A stretch of 43,377 bases of DNA, from NCBI GenBank assembly GCA_018664825.1, contig JABJNO010000020.1, forward strand, positions 1 to 43,377. The letters are read 5' to 3'. Source of the stretch: Candidatus Parcubacteria bacterium. GTDB taxonomy: Bacteria > Patescibacteriota > Patescibacteriia > UBA1558 > GWA2-36-10. The notes under the pieces are model-generated. The model worked only from the letters and a program-made list of their open reading frames with translations, was not told the origin of the DNA and ran no database searches. A program made the position numbers and the translations under genes. Position 1 is the first letter of the stretch. Each line of letters starts with the position of its first letter. Below are positions 16,197-23,542 of the stretch, piece after piece.

Positions 16197-17795
16197 ATGA
16201 AAACTTTATTTGCCAATATTATTTGGTTTTTATCAACCATAAATAATACTATAGCCTATAAATTAGCGGGAGCTAATGTTGTTAAGGTGCAAAAGAAAAT
16301 TCTTTTTGATACCCTGCGTAAAAATGCAGGATCTGCATTTGGGCAGAAGCATAATTTTGCCAACATAAATACCATAAAAGAATGGCAAGAGAGCGTACCT
16401 TTGAGTAGCTACGAAGATTATGAGGAATATGTGGAGCAAATAAAAAAAGGACAAGAAAAGATATTGACAGAGGATAAGATAATTTTACTAGAACCAACCA
16501 GTGGCTCAAGTGGCTCCAACAAACTCATCCCCTATACTGATGATTTACAAAAACAATTTCAAAAAGCTATAGATCCATGGATATTTGATTTGATGACCAA
16601 ACACAAGGGTATTTTGTCAGGAAAGCACTATTGGTCTATCAGTCCAGTTACAAAAGTAAGTGTAGATAGTAAGTTGCCTGTAGGTTTTGCCAGTGATGAA
16701 GAATATTTGGGGACAATAGCCAAACATTTGTTGCGCGCCATAAGACCTGTGCCAAATATAGTGAGAGAGATTGAGGATATAGAATCTTTTTATTATGTTA
16801 GTCTATTTTTCTTATTGAAAGAGAAAAACTTGGTTTTTATTTCTATTTGGCATCCGTCATGGCTTATTATTTTATTATCAAAGTTTGATATCTATGCCAA
16901 GCAACTTTTTCAAGATATTGCCAGGGGAGAATTAAATCCACCAAAGCCTATCAAGGACAGTTTGAAAAAAGAATTATTGTATTTTATAAAACCAGCTCAA
17001 AAGAGAGCCGAAGAGCTGGAGAAAATATTTAATTCAGATGCCCAGGGTGCCTTATATCAAAATATTTGGCCCAAGCTAAAAGTTATTAGTTCTTGGTCTG
17101 ACAAAAATACGGGTTCAACAAATGAACAGTTAAAGAAGATATTTCCGCATGTTTTTTTTCAAGACAAAGGATTGATAGCTACAGAGGCCATTGTATCTTT
17201 TCCAATTATCAATCATCTAGGTAAGCATCTAGCAATCAATTCTCATTTTTTCGAATTTAGGCAGATAGAATTTGATAATATTTATAGTGAGCATAAAAAA
17301 AATAAAGAAATATTGTTGGCGCACCAACTAAAGGAAAATAGTCACTATGAAGTCATAATAACAACTTTTGGGGGACTGTATAGGTATCAATTGGGGGACA
17401 TAATAAAAGTAGTCGGCTTCAAACATGATTTTCCTTTGATTGAGTTTGTTGGTAGGTCAAAGGCAGTGTCTGATGTTTGTGGAGAAAAATTAAACGAGAT
17501 TCATGTTGCTGGAATTTTAAGAGAAATATTTGATGAGTACAATATTTCACCATCTTTTGCTATGTTGGCTCCAAACAAAGAAAATAACAAGTTTTTTTAT
17601 ACTTTATTTTTGGAAATAGATAGTAGTATCCAAAAGTCTCAGGATAATCTAAAAAATTCTTTAGAACTCAAGTTAAAAGAAAACTATCACTATGACAATT
17701 GTATAAAACTAGAGCAATTAGAAAAATCCAGAATTTTTATAATCAAGGATAATGCACATAAAGTATATTTAGAAAAAATGAATTCGTTGGTATAA
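16197..17795 (+). CDS. GH3-family acyl-adenylate-forming ligase
   Basis: This 532-residue protein matches the GH3 auxin-responsive promoter family in length and motifs. The nucleotide-binding loop EPTSGSSGSNKLIPYTDDL lies at residues 99-117, and GLYRYQLGDIIKVVGF followed by IEFVGRSKAVSDVCGEKLNE at about 392-435 forms the hinge and C-lobe. GH3 enzymes, known mainly from plants, adenylate a carboxylic acid and pass it to an amino group. Bacterial members exist but are poorly characterised. As the last large gene of an operon with three B12 radical SAM enzymes and two GNAT-like proteins, it probably makes an amide bond in the product. Known auxin chemistry should not be assumed here. Confidence 0.85.
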   Translation: MKTLFANIIWFLSTINNTIAYKLAGANVVKVQKKILFDTLRKNAGSAFGQKHNFANINTIKEWQESVPLSSYEDYEEYVEQIKKGQEKILTEDKIILLEPTSGSSGSNKLIPYTDDLQKQFQKAIDPWIFDLMTKHKGILSGKHYWSISPVTKVSVDSKLPVGFASDEEYLGTIAKHLLRAIRPVPNIVREIEDIESFYYVSLFFLLKEKNLVFISIWHPSWLIILLSKFDIYAKQLFQDIARGELNPPKPIKDSLKKELLYFIKPAQKRAEELEKIFNSDAQGALYQNIWPKLKVISSWSDKNTGSTNEQLKKIFPHVFFQDKGLIATEAIVSFPIINHLGKHLAINSHFFEFRQIEFDNIYSEHKKNKEILLAHQLKENSHYEVIITTFGGLYRYQLGDIIKVVGFKHDFPLIEFVGRSKAVSDVCGEKLNEIHVAGILREIFDEYNISPSFAMLAPNKENNKFFYTLFLEIDSSIQKSQDNLKNSLELKLKENYHYDNCIKLEQLEKSRIFIIKDNAHKVYLEKMNSLV

Positions 17796-17797
17796 AT

Positions 17798-17872
17798 TTG
17801 GGGGACATAAAACCCGTTAGTTTGAGTGCTTACAAAAAATGGAAAGAAACATTTGAGGGTGATTATGTATGA
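17798..17872 (+). CDS. Possible 24-residue peptide after the GH3 gene
   Basis: An in-frame TTG two bases after the GH3 stop opens a 24-codon frame ending at TGA. The peptide, GDIKPVSLSAYKKW followed by KETFEGDYV, has protein-like composition. There is no SD, so translation would need coupling. It could be a substrate or leader peptide for the operon's radical SAM enzymes, a decayed gene end, or chance. Confidence 0.2.
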   Translation: MGDIKPVSLSAYKKWKETFEGDYV

Positions 17873-17906
17873 TGTAATTATTTCAATATATTACTTTAAA
17901 TAAAAA

Positions 17907-17931
17907 ACGAGATGAAGCATCTCGTTTTTTT
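17907..17931. terminator. Bidirectional terminator ending the GH3 operon
   Basis: Perfect stem ACGAGATG/CATCTCGT with loop AAG, six As before and seven Ts after. It separates the plus operon from the converging 17948 gene. Confidence 0.9.
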
Positions 17932-17947
17932 AAATTGCTAAATAAAT

Positions 17948-18388
17948 TTAGGCAGACAAAGAGTCTTTGTACTTTGCTGCTATTTCCATAGCCTGCTTGA
18001 TATCTTCTTCGCGCCATCCTGTACCTTTCAAATCAGACATAATCCTTTCTTTACTCATTCCTTTTGTTTCTGATTTTCCAATGTATTCAACCAAGGTTAA
18101 TATTTCGTTTTGGTTGCCTGTTTTAGGTGAATCTTTTTTGTCATCTCCTTGGGTCTTTTTTATAATCTCTTCAATTTTTTTGAGTTTCTTTTCTTCTTTT
18201 TGATCCCATTTGAATATTTTGAATACAATCTCACCCAAAAGAAGGGACAGGGGTACATAGGCTACTAGGGATATTCCGGCTGTACATATAATAGACATCG
18301 CTAAAAATGCAAGTCCTTGTCCTCTCCCAAAGATTGAGGCTAGTATTACTATTACTACGAAACCAGTTAATATTTTTAGTATTTTCAT
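17948..18388 (-). CDS. Two-TM membrane protein with small C-terminal helical domain
   Basis: This 146-residue protein has two hydrophobic segments (about residues 4-22 and 28-52), then a cytoplasmic charged linker (KKLKKIEEIIKKTQGDDKKD). Residues about 96-140 form a compact helical domain (LVEYIGKSETKGMSKERIMS, then a DLKGTGWREEDIKQAME segment), a three-helix pattern with a conserved-looking GW that I associate with accessory domains in this lineage but cannot name. The ATG is 2 nt after the stop of the 18391 gene, so the two form an operon. Function unknown. Confidence 0.65.
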   Translation of the reverse strand: MKILKILTGFVVIVILASIFGRGQGLAFLAMSIICTAGISLVAYVPLSLLLGEIVFKIFKWDQKEEKKLKKIEEIIKKTQGDDKKDSPKTGNQNEILTLVEYIGKSETKGMSKERIMSDLKGTGWREEDIKQAMEIAAKYKDSLSA

Positions 18389-18390
18389 AT

Positions 18391-19419
18391 TTAGAGCTCT
18401 TTATTTTCAAAAGTATATGTCCAATATTTTATAAAACCGATTATTAAAGCTAGGTAAAAAGGAAATACAAATATGACTTCAACTGGAACAGAGCTAAAAG
18501 GTACCAGGTAACCAGAAAAATTTTCTGTTGTACTAGGGCTGTATATTCTGATGTTTTTTGCTACAAATATGGCCTCAATAGGAAGAGCAATCGCAGTAGC
18601 TAATAGAATATAAGAAATAAATTTTTTGAATAAATCAAAGTGTATAAATACTTTATCTACAAATAATATAGCCAGCCAGATGATTATAATCCAGCTAATG
18701 GTCAATATGATATTGATATCTCTAAATATGTATGACCAGGCAGGAAGGCCAGCGTTGCTAATCATTGCATCGATCATAACCTCAAACAATAAAACTCCAA
18801 CAACTGATACAGCTAGATATCTTCCCCATTTTATCTTTTTTATGGGTAAGAGTATTTTGTTATCAATCACTAGACTCCAATATTTATAAAAACCAATCAC
18901 TAGAGCCATGAATACTGGTATATAGTACAGTGATCCCCAAGGGATACCCAGGAGAGGAATATACAGGTTGCCTATTAGCTGATGAGTTTCAGGTGAATAA
19001 CTTCTAATACCAAGTTGCATGACTACGGTTTCACCAATTAGTCCGATTATCAATGTAGCCAACAAATATAAGAAAAATCTTTTGTAGGCACGGACTTTTG
19101 GCAATAAGTGATCTATGACTACCGTAGTTGTCAAAATGATCGTTGCCCAACCAATAGTCAACAGCCAGCTTACATCACGATAGACATAGGCCCATTCTCC
19201 CATTTTGAAATTGTACCAGAGTGGATGAGTAATAAACTCAAAGATAAAAATTCCTATGGCGATGATAAAGAATTTTAATAATATTTTCTTTGTGTAGCGG
19301 GATAAGTAAAAAATAAAAAAAATAGCTAGTACTAAAACAGCTATTTCAAAAAAAATTATGGGTGTGGTCGCAGCTTTATCAAACTGACAAAGTGACGATG
19401 AGCATGGTTGAAATATCAT
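18391..19419 (-). CDS. Polytopic membrane protein with internal duplication
   Basis: This 342-residue protein has about ten hydrophobic segments. Two halves repeat: YVYRDVSWLLTIGWATII ... IRSYSPETHQLIGNLYIPLL ... ALVIGFYKYWSLVIDNK in the first half corresponds to YIFRDINIILTISWIIII ... IRIYSPSTTENFSGYLVPFS ... ALIIGFIKYWTYTFENK in the second. Conserved RD, RxYSP and FxKYW residues may form a shared intramembrane site. The layout of repeated 3-4 TM units recalls lycopene-cyclase-type proteins, but I do not see that family's diagnostic motif, so I leave it unassigned. It is the first gene of a minus-strand pair with 17948. Confidence 0.7.
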   Translation of the reverse strand: MIFQPCSSSLCQFDKAATTPIIFFEIAVLVLAIFFIFYLSRYTKKILLKFFIIAIGIFIFEFITHPLWYNFKMGEWAYVYRDVSWLLTIGWATIILTTTVVIDHLLPKVRAYKRFFLYLLATLIIGLIGETVVMQLGIRSYSPETHQLIGNLYIPLLGIPWGSLYYIPVFMALVIGFYKYWSLVIDNKILLPIKKIKWGRYLAVSVVGVLLFEVMIDAMISNAGLPAWSYIFRDINIILTISWIIIIWLAILFVDKVFIHFDLFKKFISYILLATAIALPIEAIFVAKNIRIYSPSTTENFSGYLVPFSSVPVEVIFVFPFYLALIIGFIKYWTYTFENKEL

Positions 19420-19483
19420 AGCAAATTGTTAAGTTATTTTTATTATATCACTAAAATATGGATTGTTCAATAAGTAATATTTT

Positions 19484-20587
19484 CTACTCTCTAAGCATGC
19501 AAGAACACCAGTCAGAATAGCCCTCTTCTTTTTCGGAGGACATTTTCTCCCATATTTTATTCAATGGTGCCTCTCTTACGTTTCCGTATGACTTACTATT
19601 GAAATCACAGCTACAAACATCACCATGTGGAGCAACATACAAATAGTTTTTACCTCCTGCACAGCCAGTACTTTTGTAGCTAGTAGTATAAGAATAGACC
19701 AAAATACCTGGATATTTATCGTTTTTGTTGTATTTTTTGCTAGATTCTATAAGGTCATCAATCCAGTCATTGTTTTTTAACTCATCTTTGCATTCTTTTA
19801 GTTTTCCGCAAGGTATTTGGTCAAAAACTATAATTTCATGAATATTTAATTTTTTTCCCAATTCAACAATTTTATCAAAATCACCCCTTAGATAAGCTTC
19901 TTTTGATAAACAACAAGAAATCCCTACTGTCATGCCAGTTTCGAGAGCTGTTTTTATGCCATCTATTGCTTTTTCATATATACCAGGTGTATTTCGTAAT
20001 TTGTCGTGAGTATCTTTGTCTGCTGAATCAATACTTACATAAACTCCATCCAAGCCAGCTTTTCTCAAGCCGGCTGCTTTTTCTTTGAGTGCCCAGCCAT
20101 TTGTAAAAATAACAGTAGTAGACAAATCTTTATCTACACATTTTATTATTTCATTGATATCTTTTCTCAATAAGGGTTCGCCGCCAACAAAATTTAATAC
20201 AGAAACTCCTAGTTGTTGCCCGCTATGTATGACTTTTCGTAGTTCTTCCAAATCTAACTTCTTTTTATCTTCATGGTGCATTCCATTGAAGTAGCTACAA
20301 TGGTAGCAATCGGCATTGCAGATATCACTTACAGCTAGACTCATCAATATTGGTAAATTTCTATTGCTAACCAAGCGAAAAGATAGCTTGGAAAATAACT
20401 TTATAGAAGGTTTACTAAAAAGTGAGGGGATAGACATTGAATACACAGGAAAACCATCTCTATAATGTATAATTTTTTTATGATTGAGATACATTTCGTA
20501 TATATTTTCCATTACTTCAATAGAAAAGCCGAAAGATTTTTTTGCAACAAGATATTTAAACCTTAGTTTATTGGTAATTTTTAGCAT
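19484..20587 (-). CDS. Radical SAM enzyme with SPASM domain
   Basis: This 367-residue protein has CX3CX2C at C90-C94-C97 (SDICNADCYHC), the GGEPLLRKD motif, the TNGWAL and SIDS strands of the barrel, and a C-terminal Cys-rich SPASM-like end (TGCAGG...VAPHGDVCSCDF...YGNV...DWCSCMLRE). The GGEP and SPASM pattern is that of PqqE/anaerobic-sulfatase-maturase-type and related enzymes that modify peptides or small molecules. About 75 N-terminal residues precede the barrel, longer than usual. It converges on the GH3 operon and may be functionally linked, but no promoter sharing shows this. Confidence 0.87.
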   Translation of the reverse strand: MLKITNKLRFKYLVAKKSFGFSIEVMENIYEMYLNHKKIIHYRDGFPVYSMSIPSLFSKPSIKLFSKLSFRLVSNRNLPILMSLAVSDICNADCYHCSYFNGMHHEDKKKLDLEELRKVIHSGQQLGVSVLNFVGGEPLLRKDINEIIKCVDKDLSTTVIFTNGWALKEKAAGLRKAGLDGVYVSIDSADKDTHDKLRNTPGIYEKAIDGIKTALETGMTVGISCCLSKEAYLRGDFDKIVELGKKLNIHEIIVFDQIPCGKLKECKDELKNNDWIDDLIESSKKYNKNDKYPGILVYSYTTSYKSTGCAGGKNYLYVAPHGDVCSCDFNSKSYGNVREAPLNKIWEKMSSEKEEGYSDWCSCMLRE

Positions 20588-20621
20588 GAATTAAGTATAA
20601 TGAAAGTTTTATATAATGTAA

Positions 20622-20645
20622 ATAAAAAACACCCACTAGGGCGTT
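20622..20645 (-). terminator. Terminator after the acyltransferase gene
   Basis: Minus strand stem ACGCCC/GGGTGT with one G-U, loop TAGT, then six Ts. It starts 3 bases after the stop codon of the 20647 gene. Confidence 0.8.
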
Positions 20646-20646
20646 T

Positions 20647-21786
20647 TTAGCCAATAATCTTCTTTACAATTGTAATTTTTCTAAACAAATAAACAATAAA
20701 CCAAGAAGTAAAGAAAGAGAGTGGGAATACAATAAGTGCTTTGTAAACTCCAGAAATATTTGTATTTAAAAATAAGAACTGGAAAACTACCACAACAGAA
20801 TAATGTACAATATAAATGCCATAAGCATTTTTACTCATATTATCAAAAAAGTGATTTGTTTTTTTGATATATTTTATGGATATGATTAATAAAGAAAAAG
20901 ATAATAAGATAGAAGAGGAAACAAAAAGTATTGGGCTAATAAAAAGATCATTAAAAACACCGGAGTTCAAATAACTTGTTGTGAGCAAAAAGTAAGAGAG
21001 AGTAGCGCTGGTTATTAAAATCCACCATTTTTTAATAAAATTGGAACCTTGTGAAAACAGGCTTTTTTCCATACCACGGACACCTATTATGGTTCCAATT
21101 GAGAAGAATAAAAAGTAAAGTATAATTCTATTTAGCTGTACTGAAAATGGTCCAAATATTGTAATAAACCAACCATCAAAGATTGTTGATATTGGAATAT
21201 AACTTATGGTTCCTAGGATAAAAAATGTTAAAAGAAAATATTTAGCATTTGAGAAAAATTTTGAGTTTGAGCTTTTTATTTTATTTATTGTATTTGGAAA
21301 AATTTTGTATATTATAACTATAAAAATATTAAATAAAAACAAAACCCATAAAAACCACAAGGGGCCATTGGTAAAAAGGTTTAGTGCTTTTACCCAATGA
21401 ATAAAAAAATATTCTAGGCTAGCTGCTTTACCAAGATAGGATGATAATAAAATATAGTGAGCAGGTATATTGATAAGTAGCCAACCAACCAAGAAGGGTA
21501 TTCCGAGTCTATATACTCTATTTTTTAAAAATTTAGTTACCCCTTTTTTGTTTATACTTTTTATAACAAATAATCCAGATATAAAAAAGAAAAGGAACAT
21601 AAAAGATGTATCAAGAATATCGATAATGGTATCAAAAACAAAAAAATTATTTTTATCTACTACGAGTGATCCAAATCCATGTGTTGTATAGGCGAGGAGT
21701 ATATGATATAAAACCACCAGCGTAGTCAAAAAACTACGTAGGTAGTCGATAGCAATATAGCGATTTGTTAAACTGTTGTTTGGCAT
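20647..21786 (-). CDS. Acyltransferase family 3 (OafA/NodX-like) membrane protein
   Basis: This 379-residue protein has about ten hydrophobic segments and the N-terminal signature of acyltransferase-3 proteins (AIDYLRSFLTTLVVLYHILL: RSF then the catalytic-type HxxxA near residue 28). NGPLWFLWVLFLFN matches the second conserved segment. Members O-acylate surface sugars or lipids across the membrane. It is 3 nt downstream of the hemerythrin gene, in one operon. Substrate unknown; nearby glycan genes make cell-surface modification plausible. Confidence 0.85.
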   Translation of the reverse strand: MPNNSLTNRYIAIDYLRSFLTTLVVLYHILLAYTTHGFGSLVVDKNNFFVFDTIIDILDTSFMFLFFFISGLFVIKSINKKGVTKFLKNRVYRLGIPFLVGWLLINIPAHYILLSSYLGKAASLEYFFIHWVKALNLFTNGPLWFLWVLFLFNIFIVIIYKIFPNTINKIKSSNSKFFSNAKYFLLTFFILGTISYIPISTIFDGWFITIFGPFSVQLNRIILYFLFFSIGTIIGVRGMEKSLFSQGSNFIKKWWILITSATLSYFLLTTSYLNSGVFNDLFISPILFVSSSILLSFSLLIISIKYIKKTNHFFDNMSKNAYGIYIVHYSVVVVFQFLFLNTNISGVYKALIVFPLSFFTSWFIVYLFRKITIVKKIIG

Positions 21787-21789
21787 TCT

Positions 21790-22320
21790 TTATTTATTTT
21801 CTTTTTCCAATTCTTCCAGAAACAATAAATGTTTCTCTTTTTCTTTGCTTAGACTTTTTTCAACTTGCTTAAATTTTTCAAGCATTTTATTTTTGATGTC
21901 TTCATTCAAAAATTCATCAGCCATGGGGTAGAGGACGTTATCTTCCTTGAATATATGCTCTTGAAGAAGTCTTGCATACCCTCTTGCATTTTCAATTATT
22001 TTATCTTTATCATTTTCTTTTATTCCTTTTTCCAATTCTTTAATAAAATCTCTCCCCAAATCATGTTCATGTAACATTTGTTGAGTGGGGTTACAATGCA
22101 TCTGTACTTCATCTTTACATAGTTCTATAAATAAAATATCTTCTTCTTTGGCATGATGAAATTTATCCGCATAGTCTTTGACAAAGATAATTATTTTTTC
22201 AAAGAAATTTTTATTAATCTTGTTTCCAGATTCTATAGAATCACATTCTTTGAGTAATGCAGTTATTACTTTTAATATATTTTGATGTTCGTCAGAGAGT
22301 ATTTTTAAGGCTGTTTCCAT
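21790..22320 (-). CDS. Hemerythrin-like (HHE) diiron protein
   Basis: This 176-residue protein has the four-helix HHE pattern: H12 (DEHQNIL), H55-H56 with E59/E60 (FHHAKEED), H84/H86 (LHEHDLGRDF) and H122 (LQEHIFKEDNVLYP). These positions supply ligands for a diiron centre that binds O2, NO or iron. A charged coiled-coil tail (residues 145-176) is added. The promoter at 22353-22381 is the conserved-spacer type with a leader of about 26 nt. A role in oxygen or nitrosative sensing or protection is inferred from the family. Confidence 0.85.
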   Translation of the reverse strand: METALKILSDEHQNILKVITALLKECDSIESGNKINKNFFEKIIIFVKDYADKFHHAKEEDILFIELCKDEVQMHCNPTQQMLHEHDLGRDFIKELEKGIKENDKDKIIENARGYARLLQEHIFKEDNVLYPMADEFLNEDIKNKMLEKFKQVEKSLSKEKEKHLLFLEELEKENK

Positions 22321-22352
22321 ATATTTTTGATTTATTTAAATTATTTACTATT

Positions 22353-22381
22353 ATCATAGCTAATATTAGTTTAATTGTAAA
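22353..22381 (-). promoter_or_regulatory. Promoter of hemerythrin operon (conserved-spacer type)
   Basis: Minus strand TTTACA (plus 22376-22381), 17 bp, TATGAT (plus 22353-22358). The spacer shares the CTAATATTAG-type core with 6655-6683. Confidence 0.65.
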
Positions 22382-22401
22382 TTAATATAATTAAAATAAA
22401 A

Positions 22402-22431
22402 TTAGCCAATCGTAGTGTTTTTTTGTATAAT
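22402..22431 (+). promoter_or_regulatory. Hairpin/T-run promoter element, leaderless start
   Basis: TTAGCC (22402-22407), 18 bp ending in seven Ts and a G, TATAAT (22426-22431). The stem is decayed in this copy. The ATG at 22439 is 7 nt after the -10, so the transcript is probably leaderless. Confidence 0.6.
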
Positions 22432-22438
22432 TAGATTT

Positions 22439-23497
22439 ATGTATAAATTAAAAATAATGTATTTATTTATTATTATAAATATACTAATATTTACTCCTTT
22501 TTTGGTTTTGGCCGAAGAAGTAAGAGACATAACTTTTCCAGTAGGGCCTGATTGGGATTATCATTTTTCAGATACTTATGGAGCGGCTCGTTCGGGGAGT
22601 AGGAGTCATATCGGAACAGATATTATGACAGATCAGATGGCCCCACTTGTAGCAGCTGTAGATGGCCGAGTATCTTATCTAGTTGATAAAGACGATGGTT
22701 GGGGTCTGGCTATTTATATTGAAGATTCAGATGGTTATTCTTATCGTTATCTTCATGTAAATAACGATACCCCGGGTACAGATGATGGTAAAGAAATCAG
22801 ATTCTATGCTTTCCCCAAAAATATTGTTCGTGGCTCACAAGTAAAGGCAGGAGACCTGATAGCTTTTGCTGGAGACAGTGGTAACGCCGAGTGGGTAGCC
22901 CATCATCTTCATTTTGAATTGTGGACTCCAAGTAAGCAGGCTATCAATGCTTATCCAAGCTTGATGGCTGCTATTGGTAAGCCAGTAGAGCCAGCTACAG
23001 AAACTCCAACATCAGCCTATCAATTTGATAGAGATTTAAAATTGGAAGACGAGGGTGAGGATATAAGGGAACTGCAAAAATATTTGAATCAAAAAGGTTT
23101 TGTAGTTGCTGGTTCGGGAGCCGGCTCACCAGGCAATGAGACTACTTATTTTGGTTATGCCACTAGGTATGCTTTGATAAAATTTCAAAAAGCTAAAAAT
23201 ATTAGCCCAAGTAGTGGATACTTTGGCCCAATCACCAGAGCAGCGATAAATGGAGATAATATAGAAGTCGTTTCTGAGATTGATGACACAATCACCGATG
23301 GTGTTGTCACAGCAGGCTGGCTAGTCAAAGACAAGGTTTTGCCAAGAGTATATCATGTAGATGCAAACTTAGAATTACGTTGGATAAAAAACGAAGAGGC
23401 AGCCGTCAGAAATTTTGGTGAAGATTGGTATGTAGATATAAAAGAGTTTGATGACTTAGAGGCTTTGGGGATGAGGTTTGGAGATTATATATTTTAA
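22439..23497 (+). CDS. M23-family cell-wall endopeptidase with peptidoglycan-binding domain
   Basis: This 352-residue secreted protein has a signal peptide (about residues 1-22, ending VLA). An M23/LytM zinc peptidase domain carries the HxxxD (H57, D61; SHIGTDI) and HxH (H156, H158; HHLHFE) ligands. A PG_binding_1 domain lies at about 200-280 (ELQKYLNQKGF ... YFGPITRAAI). Residues about 290-352 (YHVDANLELRWIKNEEAAVR) resemble the beta repeats of the next gene's product. Such enzymes cut peptide cross-links in murein. GTG at 22415 lies in the promoter, so the ATG at 22439 is used. The 23543 gene follows after 45 nt. Confidence 0.88.
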   Translation: MYKLKIMYLFIIINILIFTPFLVLAEEVRDITFPVGPDWDYHFSDTYGAARSGSRSHIGTDIMTDQMAPLVAAVDGRVSYLVDKDDGWGLAIYIEDSDGYSYRYLHVNNDTPGTDDGKEIRFYAFPKNIVRGSQVKAGDLIAFAGDSGNAEWVAHHLHFELWTPSKQAINAYPSLMAAIGKPVEPATETPTSAYQFDRDLKLEDEGEDIRELQKYLNQKGFVVAGSGAGSPGNETTYFGYATRYALIKFQKAKNISPSSGYFGPITRAAINGDNIEVVSEIDDTITDGVVTAGWLVKDKVLPRVYHVDANLELRWIKNEEAAVRNFGEDWYVDIKEFDDLEALGMRFGDYIF

Positions 23498-23542
23498 AAT
23501 AAATATTAACATAATCATTTTTATAAATTCTTACTTAAAATT

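Noticed and set aside
18391-19419. Firm assignment as lycopene cyclase
   Set aside because: Repeated TM layout is suggestive but the family's diagnostic residues are not evident.
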